A stretch of DNA of 64,000 bases from Micromonospora craniellae (lineage in GTDB: Bacteria > Actinomycetota > Actinomycetes > Mycobacteriales > Micromonosporaceae), in assembly GCF_014764405.1 (NCBI RefSeq), contig NZ_CP061725.1, forward strand, positions 5,766,001 through 5,830,000. Reading direction: 5' to 3'. Every line of letters begins with the position of its first letter. Positions within the stretch are counted from its first letter, which is position 1. The notes beneath the pieces were generated by a model, which saw nothing but the letters and a program-made list of their open reading frames with translations, had not been told where the DNA came from and did not search any database. Positions 8,691 to 16,461 of this stretch are shown piece by piece. A program made the translations under genes and the position numbers.

Positions 8691-9674
8691 GTGGCCCTGA
8701 CCACGGCGCCCGACCCGACCCGCCGCGGCACCGGATCCGTCCGGCCCGACGCCACCCGGCGCGGGACCGGACGGATCCGGCACGGGGAAGGTCTGGCCGG
8801 CTACGTCTTCCTGTCGCCCTGGCTCATCGGTCTGATGGCCATCACGGCGATGCCCATGCTGTTGTCGCTCTACCTCAGCTTCACCAACTACGACATCCTC
8901 ACCCCGTGGTCCGAGGTGGAGTGGGTCGGGCTGGCCAACTACGAACGGATGTTCACCAGCGATCCGTCGTGGTGGCACTCGGTCCGGGTCACGCTCAGCT
9001 TCGCGCTGATCGCCGTACCGCTGAAACTGGCCGCAGCCCTCGGGGTGGCGCTGCTGCTCAACCGGGCCTGGCGCGGGGTCGGGCTGTTCCGGGGCCTGTT
9101 CTACCTGCCGTCGCTGCTCGGCGGCAGCGTGGCGCTGGCCATCGTCTGGGTGAACATGTTCAACCGGGAGGGTGCGTTCAACTCCTTCCTTGCGCTGTTC
9201 GGCATCGAGGGCAAGCCCTGGGTCAACGACCCGGACTGGGCCCTGGAGACCCTGATGGTGCTGGCCATCTGGCAGTTCGGCGCACCGATGGTGATCTTCC
9301 TGGCCGGCCTCAAGCAGGTGCCGACCGAGCTGTACGAGGCCGCGTCGGTGGACGGCGCCGGCAGGTTCCGCAAGTTCGTCAACGTGACGCTGCCGATGCT
9401 CTCCCCGGTGATCTTCTTCAACCTGGTGCTGGAGACCATCAACGGTTTCCAGGGCTTCACCGCCGCGTTCGTGCTCAGCAACGGCACCGGCGGACCGGTC
9501 GACTCGACCCTGATGTACACGCTGAACCTCTACATCACGGGCTTCACCGACCTGGAGATGGGCTACGCCTCCGCGATGGCCTGGGTGTTCCTGATCGCCA
9601 TCGCCCTCATCACGGTCGTCTTCTTCAGCACCGGCCGGTTCTGGGTGCACTACTCCGACGGGGAGGACCGCTGA
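8691..9674 (+). CDS. Sugar ABC transporter permease (MalF type)
   Basis: 327 residues with six predicted membrane helices after a charged N-terminal tail. The cytoplasmic EAA loop that docks the ATPase is clear: YEAASVDGAGRFRKFVNVTL. GTG start; the gene overlaps the next permease as TGATG, so subunits are made in a coupled way. Works with the binding lipoprotein upstream to import a sugar or oligosaccharide. Confidence 0.92.
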   Translation: MALTTAPDPTRRGTGSVRPDATRRGTGRIRHGEGLAGYVFLSPWLIGLMAITAMPMLLSLYLSFTNYDILTPWSEVEWVGLANYERMFTSDPSWWHSVRVTLSFALIAVPLKLAAALGVALLLNRAWRGVGLFRGLFYLPSLLGGSVALAIVWVNMFNREGAFNSFLALFGIEGKPWVNDPDWALETLMVLAIWQFGAPMVIFLAGLKQVPTELYEAASVDGAGRFRKFVNVTLPMLSPVIFFNLVLETINGFQGFTAAFVLSNGTGGPVDSTLMYTLNLYITGFTDLEMGYASAMAWVFLIAIALITVVFFSTGRFWVHYSDGEDR

Positions 9675-10558
9675 TGGTCGTGAGCACCGTGGCCCCTCCT
9701 GTGGCGGCCCGCCCGCAACGCCCGCGCAACCGCTCCTGGTTGCGGCTGATCGTGCTGCTGGCCATCGTCGCGGTGGTGCTCTACCCGCTGTTCTGGATGA
9801 TCGGCACCTCGTTCAAGTCTCAACAGGAGATCGTCAACAACATCGGGCTGCTGCCGGAGCACTTCACCCCGGGCAACTACACGAATGGGTGGGGCAACTT
9901 CGACGTCAGCTTCGGCCGGTTCTTCCTCAACAGCGCCATGGTCAGCCTGCTGACCGTGGTCGGCAACGCGGTGAGCTGCCTGCTGGCCGCGTATGCCTTC
10001 GCCCGGTTGAAGTTCCGGCTGCGCGGGATGTGGTTCGCCGTCATGATCGGCACCCTGCTGCTGCCGGGTCACGTGCTGATCGTGCCGCAGTACATCCTGT
10101 TCCGCAGCCTCGGCCTGGTCGGCGGGGACTGGCCGTACCTGCCGCTGCTGATCCCGCAGTTCCTGGCCACCGAGGCGTTCTTCGTCTTTCTGATGGTGCA
10201 GTTCATGCGGAGCATCCCGCGCGAGCTGGACGAGGCCGCCCGGATCGACGGCGCCAACGCGTTCGGCATCTTCCGGCACGTCATCCTGCCGCTGAGCCGG
10301 CCCGCGCTGGTCACCACCGCGATCTTCTCGTTCATCTGGACCTGGAACGACTTCTTCCGGCAACTGGTATTCCTGTCCAGCCTGAGCGACTACACGGTGC
10401 CGGTGGCGCTGACCCTGTTCATCGACTCGACCAGCCAGAGCGCGGTGGGACCGATGTTCGCCATGTCGGTGCTGTCCCTGTTGCCGGTCTTCGTGTTCTT
10501 CGTGGCCTTCCAACGGATGCTCGTCGAGGGGATCAACACCAGTGGACTCAAGGGCTGA
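9674..10558 (+). CDS. Sugar ABC transporter permease (MalG type)
   Basis: 294 residues, six membrane helices, with the EAA motif LDEAARIDGANAFGIFRHVIL near the C-terminal third. The ATG overlaps the MalF-type stop by one base (TGATG). Second membrane subunit of the importer. The 3' end overlaps the DUF624 gene by 17 bases. Confidence 0.92.
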   Translation: MVVSTVAPPVAARPQRPRNRSWLRLIVLLAIVAVVLYPLFWMIGTSFKSQQEIVNNIGLLPEHFTPGNYTNGWGNFDVSFGRFFLNSAMVSLLTVVGNAVSCLLAAYAFARLKFRLRGMWFAVMIGTLLLPGHVLIVPQYILFRSLGLVGGDWPYLPLLIPQFLATEAFFVFLMVQFMRSIPRELDEAARIDGANAFGIFRHVILPLSRPALVTTAIFSFIWTWNDFFRQLVFLSSLSDYTVPVALTLFIDSTSQSAVGPMFAMSVLSLLPVFVFFVAFQRMLVEGINTSGLKG

Positions 10559-11174
10559 CGACGGTCACGACCGGCGTGCGCCGCGCCGCGACTGGCGGGA
10601 CACCCTCCGGGACGCCTCCGACCTGGCGCTGGTGGGCATCCTGACGGTGCTCGCCACGATACCGGTGCTGACCGCCGGTGCCGCGGTCGGCACCGCCAGC
10701 GCGGCCGTGCACGACTGGCTCACCACCGGCAGTTGGCCGACGGCCCGGCAGACGTTCTCCCGGTTCGGTCGGGGACTGCTGCCGGGCCTGCCGGTGGCGG
10801 TGCTCGGGCTCGTCGCCGTCGGTCTGCTCGCCGTCGACCTGGTCGCGCTGGCCACCGGCCGGGTGCCGGGTGGGGCGCTGGCCTTGAGCGTCACCACCGT
10901 CGTCGCGGCGGGCCTGCTCGGGTACGCCGCCGCCGTCGTGGTCGAGGTGGGCCGTACCGGCGGCACCGGCTGGCGGTCGGCTGCCGGCCGGGCCGCCCGG
11001 GTCTGCCTCGACCACCCCGCGCACTGGGCCGCGCTGGCCGGCACCACCGTGGTCGCCGCGCTGCTCGGCGTGCTGGTCACCCCGGTCGCGGTGCCGATCC
11101 TCGCCGGGTACGCGCTGGCCGCCGTGCACGCGGTGGCCCGCCGCCGGCCGGTCGTCGAGGCGGAGCTGTCGTGA
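10542..11174 (+). CDS. DUF624/YesL-like membrane protein
   Basis: 210 residues with about four to five hydrophobic helices (ALVGILTVLATIPVLTAGAA, VAVLGLVAVGLLAVDLVA, a third near VTTVVAAGLLGYAAAVVVE, and AALAGTTVVAALLGVLV). YesL/DUF624 proteins are regularly encoded with carbohydrate ABC importers; their role is not established. GTG start at 10542 inside the permease 3' end; its own stop overlaps the next start as GTGA. Confidence 0.72.
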   Translation: MDSRADDGHDRRAPRRDWRDTLRDASDLALVGILTVLATIPVLTAGAAVGTASAAVHDWLTTGSWPTARQTFSRFGRGLLPGLPVAVLGLVAVGLLAVDLVALATGRVPGGALALSVTTVVAAGLLGYAAAVVVEVGRTGGTGWRSAAGRAARVCLDHPAHWAALAGTTVVAALLGVLVTPVAVPILAGYALAAVHAVARRRPVVEAELS

Positions 11175-12052
11175 CCGCCGCCGACCCGGACGCGCCGCCC
11201 GCCGGTACGCCGACCGGAGACGATCCGCACCTGACCGTCGGCGGTACGCCGGTCGCCCGGTACGTGCTCGCCCCCGAGCTCGACGCGAAGCACGGACCCC
11301 GGCCCTACCTGCACCCGGTACGCACCCTGGCCGGCGTGCCGGTGACCGACGCGCTCCCGGCCGACCACGTCTGGCACCTCGGCGCCTCGCTGGCGGTGCA
11401 GGACGTCGACGGCGCCAATCTCTGGGGCGGGCGGACCTACGTCCGCGACGTCGGCTACACCTGGCGTGCCGACCACGGCCGGATCGCGCACGCCGGATGG
11501 GAGCACCGCTCACCCGACCGGCTCGACCACCGGCTGCACTGGTGCGACCCGGCCGGTGCAGTGCTGCTCACCGAGCGGCGCACCCTCACCGCCTCGGCGT
11601 TGCCCGGTCACGCGAACGCCTGGCGGCTCGACGTCGGCAGCACACTGACCGCTCCCGCCGACCGGGACGTGACGCTGGGCAGCCCGGCCACCAACGGTCG
11701 CCCCGGCGGGGCCGGCTACGGCGGGTTCTTCTGGCGGGCGGTGGCGGACGAGGTGCCCGAGGTGTTCACCGCCGCGCTGGACGGCGAGGAGGCGGTCAAC
11801 GGCTGCGACGAGCCGTGGGTGGCGCTGTGCGGGCGGGCATCGGGGGGTGCGGCGTACACCCTGGTCTTCAGTGGTCTCGGGCCGGGGGACCGGTGGTTCG
11901 TGCGGACCACCATGTATCCGGGGGTCTGCGTGGCCTTCGCCTTTGAGGAGACCGCGACCATCCCGGCCGGCACCAGCCGGCACGGCCGCTACCGGGTGAT
12001 CGTCGCCGACGGGGCACTGGACCGGGAGACCGCCGCCGCTCTGGTGGGCTGA
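11171..12052 (+). CDS. PmoA/DUF6807 family protein
   Basis: 293 residues, cytoplasmic, beta-rich. The family pattern RPYLHPVRTLAGVPVTD followed by HVWHLGASLAVQDVDG, NLWGGRTYV, EHRSPD and GYGGFFWR is that of the PmoA-like (DUF6807) proteins often found in sugar catabolic operons; despite the name no methane monooxygenase role is implied. Start GTG at 11171 chosen for the GTGA overlap with the DUF624 stop. Last gene of the LacI-ABC operon; it converges with the next lacI gene after 27 bases with no clear terminator. Confidence 0.75.
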   Translation: MTAADPDAPPAGTPTGDDPHLTVGGTPVARYVLAPELDAKHGPRPYLHPVRTLAGVPVTDALPADHVWHLGASLAVQDVDGANLWGGRTYVRDVGYTWRADHGRIAHAGWEHRSPDRLDHRLHWCDPAGAVLLTERRTLTASALPGHANAWRLDVGSTLTAPADRDVTLGSPATNGRPGGAGYGGFFWRAVADEVPEVFTAALDGEEAVNGCDEPWVALCGRASGGAAYTLVFSGLGPGDRWFVRTTMYPGVCVAFAFEETATIPAGTSRHGRYRVIVADGALDRETAAALVG

Positions 12053-12079
12053 CGGATCCACCCACCCACCCATGTGAGC

Positions 12080-13072
12080 TCAGGAAGGGCCGAGCGGGCG
12101 GCAGGTGGCGCGGACCACCAGTTCGGTGGGGAGCCGGATGTGGATGTCGCGTTCCACCCCGGCGATCAGGTCGACGAGCAGCCGCAGCGCCTCGGCGCCC
12201 ATCCGCTGGATCGGTTGCATGATGGTGGTCAGCGGCGGGTTTACCAGCGCCGACTCGGGGACGTTGTCGAAGCCGATCACGGAGACGTCGTCCGGTACCG
12301 ACAGGCCCATGTTCCGCGCCACGTCGATCGTCGAGATGGCGGAGAGGTCGTTACCGGCGAAGACGGCGGTCGGCCGGTCGGGGAGGGCGAGCAGTTCGGC
12401 GGCGGTGCCGGCGGCGCTCTCGATGCGGAAACCACCGACCCGGACGAGCTGCTCGTCCACGGTCACGCCCGCGTCGGCCATGGCCTGCCGGAAGCCCGCC
12501 TCGCGCAGCCGTGAGGACTCGAGGTCGGCGCGGCCGGAGATGTGCCCGATGCGGCGGTGGCCGAGGGACAGCAGGTAGTTGGTGGCGAGCACGGCGCCCG
12601 CGAAGTTGTCGGAGTCGACGGTGGGCAGGCCGGACGGGCCGGTGTGCGGGTCGACGGCCACCACGTGGAAGCCCTGCTTCGTCTCCACCACGGTGGGGGT
12701 GACGATCACGGCGCCGTCGATGAGCGTCCCGGAGAGCCGGGCCAGGGACCGCCGTTCCCAGCCGACGGCGGCGCCGGCCACGTCACCGCTGGAGTACGCC
12801 AGCAACTGGTAGCCGGTGCCGGTGACCTCCGACGAGGCGCCCTTGAGCAACTCGGTGGAGAACGGCTCGAACTCGGCCACCAGGATGCCCAGCACGTTCG
12901 TGCGGTGACTGCGTAGGCTCTGCGCGCCGAGGCTGGCCTCGTAGCCGAGTTGGTGGATGACCTGCTGAACCCGCTCCACGGTCGCCTGCGCCACGCCGTA
13001 TCGGCCATTCACCACCTTGGATACGGTCGCGACCGAGACGCCGGCCGCTCGGGCCACGTCCGACATGTTCAC
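12080..13072 (-). CDS. LacI family transcriptional regulator
   Basis: 330 residues from the GTG at 13072: HTH MSDVARAAGVSVATVSKVVN, hinge LGAQSLRSHR, then the sugar-binding domain (NVLGILVAEFEPFSTELLKG, GLPTVDSDNFAGAVLATNYL, VSVIGFDNVPESALVNPPLTT). An ATG at 13162 would add 30 residues, but that stretch overlaps the palindromic operator at 13134-13149 and does not resemble a LacI N-terminus, so the shorter start is preferred. It diverges from the second ABC sugar importer and GH3 glycosidase and very likely represses them and itself. Confidence 0.9.
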   Translation of the reverse strand: MNMSDVARAAGVSVATVSKVVNGRYGVAQATVERVQQVIHQLGYEASLGAQSLRSHRTNVLGILVAEFEPFSTELLKGASSEVTGTGYQLLAYSSGDVAGAAVGWERRSLARLSGTLIDGAVIVTPTVVETKQGFHVVAVDPHTGPSGLPTVDSDNFAGAVLATNYLLSLGHRRIGHISGRADLESSRLREAGFRQAMADAGVTVDEQLVRVGGFRIESAAGTAAELLALPDRPTAVFAGNDLSAISTIDVARNMGLSVPDDVSVIGFDNVPESALVNPPLTTIMQPIQRMGAEALRLLVDLIAGVERDIHIRLPTELVVRATCRPLGPS

Positions 13073-13133
13073 ACGCTGCGGGAACGCCACGCCGACGATG
13101 ATAGAGGGCTCGACGAGAGCCGCGGACGGCGAT

Positions 13134-13149
13134 TCGAAAACGTTATCGA
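13134..13149. promoter_or_regulatory. LacI-type operator in the divergent region
   Basis: TCGAAAACGTTATCGA is a 16-base palindrome with one mismatch pair, centred on the CG step typical of LacI operators. It sits 62 bases upstream of the regulator start (13072) and about 80 upstream of the binding-protein start (13228), next to a TTGACA box. It differs in sequence from the 5953 and 6104 sites, as expected for a different LacI paralogue. Confidence 0.6.
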
Positions 13150-13155
13150 CACCGA

Positions 13156-13183
13156 TTGACACTGAGTTACACGGCTGTAAAAC
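13156..13183 (+). promoter_or_regulatory. Candidate promoter of the second sugar ABC operon
   Basis: TTGACA (13156-13161), 16-base spacer, TAAAAC (13178-13183), placed directly downstream of the operator at 13134-13149 and 45 bases before the lipoprotein ATG. The sigma-70 type fit is good at -35 and fair at -10. Confidence 0.45.
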
Positions 13184-13227
13184 TCGCCGGCAGGCCGAGC
13201 ACCGCGACTGATGTCGAGGAGATACCG

Positions 13228-14538
13228 ATGGCTATAAAGCGCCGCGTCACCACCGCCATAGCGCTGTCCATCACCACAGCACTGCTTGCCGCAGGGTGTG
13301 GCGGCGGCGGTGAGTCCGAAGCTCCTCCCGAGAGTGAGCTGTTCAAGAACCCGGTGACCCTGACCTGGTGGCACAACGCCTCCCAGGACGGGCCCGGCAA
13401 GACCTACTGGCAGAAGGTCGCCGACGACTTCACCGCGCTCCATCCGACCGTCACGATCGAGATCGAGGCGATCGAGACCAACCAGCTCCAGCGCACCCGG
13501 CTGCCCGCCGCGCTGCTCAGCAACGACCCGCCGGACATCTTCCAGGCGTGGGGCGGCGGCGAGATCCGTGAGCAGGTCGAGGCCGACTACCTCAAGGACA
13601 TCACCGAGCAGGTGAAGACCGAGGTCGGCAACATCGGCAGCGCCGCCGAGATCTGGCAGGTGGACGGCAAGCAGTACGGTCTGCCGTACCGGATGGGCAT
13701 CGAGGGCATCTGGTACAACAAGGACATGTTCCAGCGGGCCGGCATCGCCGCTCCGCCGACCACGTTCGAGGAGCTCAACGACGCGGTCACCAAGCTCAAG
13801 GCGATCAACGTCGTGCCGATCGCGCTGGGCGCCGGTGACAAGTGGCCCGCCGCCCACTGGTGGTACAACTTCGCCCTGCGCGCCTGCTCCGTGGACACGC
13901 TGAAGAAGGCCAGCACCGAGACGGTCTTCGACGACCCGTGCTTCGTGAAGGCCGGCCAGGACCTCAAGACCTTCATCGACACCACGCCGTTCCAGGACAA
14001 CTTCATCGCCACCCCGGGCCAGAACGACCCGACCAGCGCCAACGGTCTGCTCGCCAACGGCAAGGCCGCCATGGAGCTGATGGGCGACTGGAACAAGGGC
14101 ACGCTGGAGACCGTGGCCTCCGACGAGGAGGCCCTCAAGAAGTTCCTCGGCTGGTTCCCGGTGCCGGCGATCTCCGGCTCCGCCGGTGACCCGAAGGCGG
14201 CCCTCGGCGGTGGCGACGGTTTCGCCTGCGCCAAGAACGCCCCGGGCGAGTGCGTCGAGTTCCTCAAGTACATCGTCAGCCCCGAGGTGCAGAAGGGCTA
14301 CGCGCAGACCGGCACCGGCCTGCCCGTCGCCAAGGGCGCCGAGGCCGGCGTCGAGGACCCGGCCCTGCGTTCCATCCTGGAGGCCACCACCGGCGCGACC
14401 TACGTGCAGCTCTGGCTGGACACCGCGTTCGGTAGCACCGTCGGCAACGCGATGAACGACGCGATCGTCGCCATCTTCGCCGGCAACGGGACGCCCGAGC
14501 AGGTCGTCGAGGCGATGAAGGCGGCCGCGCGCAAGTGA
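13228..14538 (+). CDS. ABC transporter sugar-binding lipoprotein
   Basis: 436 residues from the ATG at 13228, preceded by GAGGAG. Signal peptide with lipobox LLAAGC, then a family-1 solute-binding fold (VTLTWWHNASQDGPGKTYWQ, PPDIFQAWGGGE, YGLPYRMGIEGIWYNKDMF, AAMELMGDWNKGT). Ligand-binding subunit for the two permeases that follow; with the GH3 enzyme in the operon, a beta-linked gluco- or xylo-oligosaccharide is likely. The upstream in-frame start at 13156 lies in the promoter and is rejected. Confidence 0.93.
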   Translation: MAIKRRVTTAIALSITTALLAAGCGGGGESEAPPESELFKNPVTLTWWHNASQDGPGKTYWQKVADDFTALHPTVTIEIEAIETNQLQRTRLPAALLSNDPPDIFQAWGGGEIREQVEADYLKDITEQVKTEVGNIGSAAEIWQVDGKQYGLPYRMGIEGIWYNKDMFQRAGIAAPPTTFEELNDAVTKLKAINVVPIALGAGDKWPAAHWWYNFALRACSVDTLKKASTETVFDDPCFVKAGQDLKTFIDTTPFQDNFIATPGQNDPTSANGLLANGKAAMELMGDWNKGTLETVASDEEALKKFLGWFPVPAISGSAGDPKAALGGGDGFACAKNAPGECVEFLKYIVSPEVQKGYAQTGTGLPVAKGAEAGVEDPALRSILEATTGATYVQLWLDTAFGSTVGNAMNDAIVAIFAGNGTPEQVVEAMKAAARK

Positions 14539-15539
14539 CCTCCACCAACCCCACCACACTGGACCCTGCCGGCGGCGCCTCCGCGCCGCCGGCGGGGCTC
14601 CGGCCCGTCCGGCGCGCCTCGCGGGACCGGGCCGCCGAGACGCGACGCAAGTGGTACGAGATCATCGGTCTCACCACACCGGCGATCGTCGTCTACGTGA
14701 CGTTCGTACTGGTGCCGATGGGCTTCGCCGTCTACTACAGCCTCTTCCGCTGGCGTGGCGTCGGACCGCCCACCGAGTACATCGGGTTCGACAACTACGT
14801 CATGGCGTTCCAGGATCCGATCTTCCTCGACGCGCTGCGCAACAACGCCATCATCGTCTTCGGCTCGCTGCTGGTGCAGGGGCCGATCGCCCTCGGCGTG
14901 GCCCTGCTGCTCAACCGACACTTCCGTGGCCGCACCGTGTTCCGCCTGCTGGCGTTCGTGCCGTACGTGCTCGCCGAGGTCACCGTCGGCATCATGTGGA
15001 AGCTGATCCTGACCCCCGGCGGCAGCCTCGACGCGCTGCTCCAGTCGATCGGGATGGGCGGCCTGGTGCAGGCATGGCTGGCCGACCTGGACATCGTCAT
15101 CTGGACGCTGCTGTTCGTGCTCACCTGGAAGTACGTCGGCTTCGCCATCATCCTGCTGCTCGCCGGCCTGTCCAACGTGCCGCAGGAGCTGAACGAGGCC
15201 GCCGCCATCGACGGCGCGAGCTGGTGGCAGATCCAGCGGCACGTCACCCTGCCGCTGCTGGGCCCCACCATCCGGATCTGGATGTTCCTGTCGATGATCG
15301 GTTCGTTGCAGGTCTTCGACGTGATCTGGGTGACCTCGGTGCCCGCCGTACGCTCGCTCGGCGCCTCCGCGACCATGGCCACGTACATGGTGGACAACGG
15401 GTTCTTCGCCCGGCTGTGGGGGTACGGCAACGCCGTGGCGGTGATCCTCTTCGTCATCTCGTTCGTCGCGGCACTGCTGTTCCAGCGGTTCCTGCTCCGC
15501 CGCGACATCCAGGGCGCCATGACCGGAAGGGCGAACTGA
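14535..15539 (+). CDS. Sugar ABC transporter permease (MalF type)
   Basis: 334 residues, charged N-terminus then six membrane helices (IVVYVTFVLVPMGFAVYYSL first). EAA loop: LNEAAAIDGASWWQIQRHVTL. GTG start overlapping the lipoprotein stop as GTGA. Forms the channel with the next gene product; no ATPase gene nearby. Confidence 0.93.
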   Translation: MTSTNPTTLDPAGGASAPPAGLRPVRRASRDRAAETRRKWYEIIGLTTPAIVVYVTFVLVPMGFAVYYSLFRWRGVGPPTEYIGFDNYVMAFQDPIFLDALRNNAIIVFGSLLVQGPIALGVALLLNRHFRGRTVFRLLAFVPYVLAEVTVGIMWKLILTPGGSLDALLQSIGMGGLVQAWLADLDIVIWTLLFVLTWKYVGFAIILLLAGLSNVPQELNEAAAIDGASWWQIQRHVTLPLLGPTIRIWMFLSMIGSLQVFDVIWVTSVPAVRSLGASATMATYMVDNGFFARLWGYGNAVAVILFVISFVAALLFQRFLLRRDIQGAMTGRAN

Positions 15540-15540
15540 C

Positions 15541-16401
15541 GTGACCGCGAACGCCACCCTGTCCCCGCCCAACCGGCGTCGCCCGGTGTCGTGGGGCAAC
15601 CCTCTCACCTACGCGCTGGCCCTCGCGGTCGCGGCGGTGTCGATCGTCCCGGTGCTGTACGTGATCATCGGCGGTTTTCGTGCCACCCCGCAGATCGTCG
15701 CGGATCCGGCCGGCCTGCCCGACCCGTGGGTCTTCGACAACTACGCCCGGGTGCTGACGCAGAGCGACTTCTGGGCGCAGGCGTTCAACAGCGCGGTGAT
15801 CGCCCTGGGCACCACGCTCGGCGTCGTCCTGCTCGGGGTCTGCGCCGCGTTCGTGCTGGCCCGGTACACCTTCCGTGGCCGTGAGGTGCTCTACACCTTC
15901 TTCACGCTCGGCCTGCTCTTCCCGGCCGGCGCGGCGATCCTGCCGCTCTACCTCATGCTGCGCGACCTGAACCTGATCAACTCGTACTACGCGGTGATCC
16001 TTCCGCAGATCGCCTTCTCGTTGCCGTTGACGATCGTGATCCTGCGGCCCTTCCTCTCCGCGATCCCGCGCGAGCTGGAGGACGCCGCCGCGATCGACGG
16101 CACCGGTCGGCTCGGGTTCCTCTGGCGCATCATGCTCCCGCTGTCGCGTCCCGCCCTCGTCACCGTCGGCATCCTGGCGTTCGTGGCGAGCTGGAACGCC
16201 TTCCTCCTGCCGTTGCTCGTCCTCGGTGACGCCAGCCTGCACACCCTGCCGCTGGGCGTGCAGAACTTCTCCAGCCAGTACACCTCGGACACGGCCGGAA
16301 TCCTCGCCTTCACGTCGCTGGCAATGCTGCCGGCACTTCTCTTCTTCACGTTCGCCGAGAAGCAGATCGTCGGTGGCCTGCAGGGCGCGGTCAAGGGCTG
16401 A
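15541..16401 (+). CDS. Sugar ABC transporter permease (MalG type)
   Basis: 286 residues, six membrane helices, EAA motif LEDAAAIDGTGRLGFLWRIML. GTG start one base after the preceding stop. Second membrane subunit of the importer. Confidence 0.93.
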   Translation: MTANATLSPPNRRRPVSWGNPLTYALALAVAAVSIVPVLYVIIGGFRATPQIVADPAGLPDPWVFDNYARVLTQSDFWAQAFNSAVIALGTTLGVVLLGVCAAFVLARYTFRGREVLYTFFTLGLLFPAGAAILPLYLMLRDLNLINSYYAVILPQIAFSLPLTIVILRPFLSAIPRELEDAAAIDGTGRLGFLWRIMLPLSRPALVTVGILAFVASWNAFLLPLLVLGDASLHTLPLGVQNFSSQYTSDTAGILAFTSLAMLPALLFFTFAEKQIVGGLQGAVKG

Positions 16402-16461
16402 GCGGCGCGGCACGACCAGAGCCGACGCGGCACCAGCACAACGCAAAGGGGAAAGCACAGC

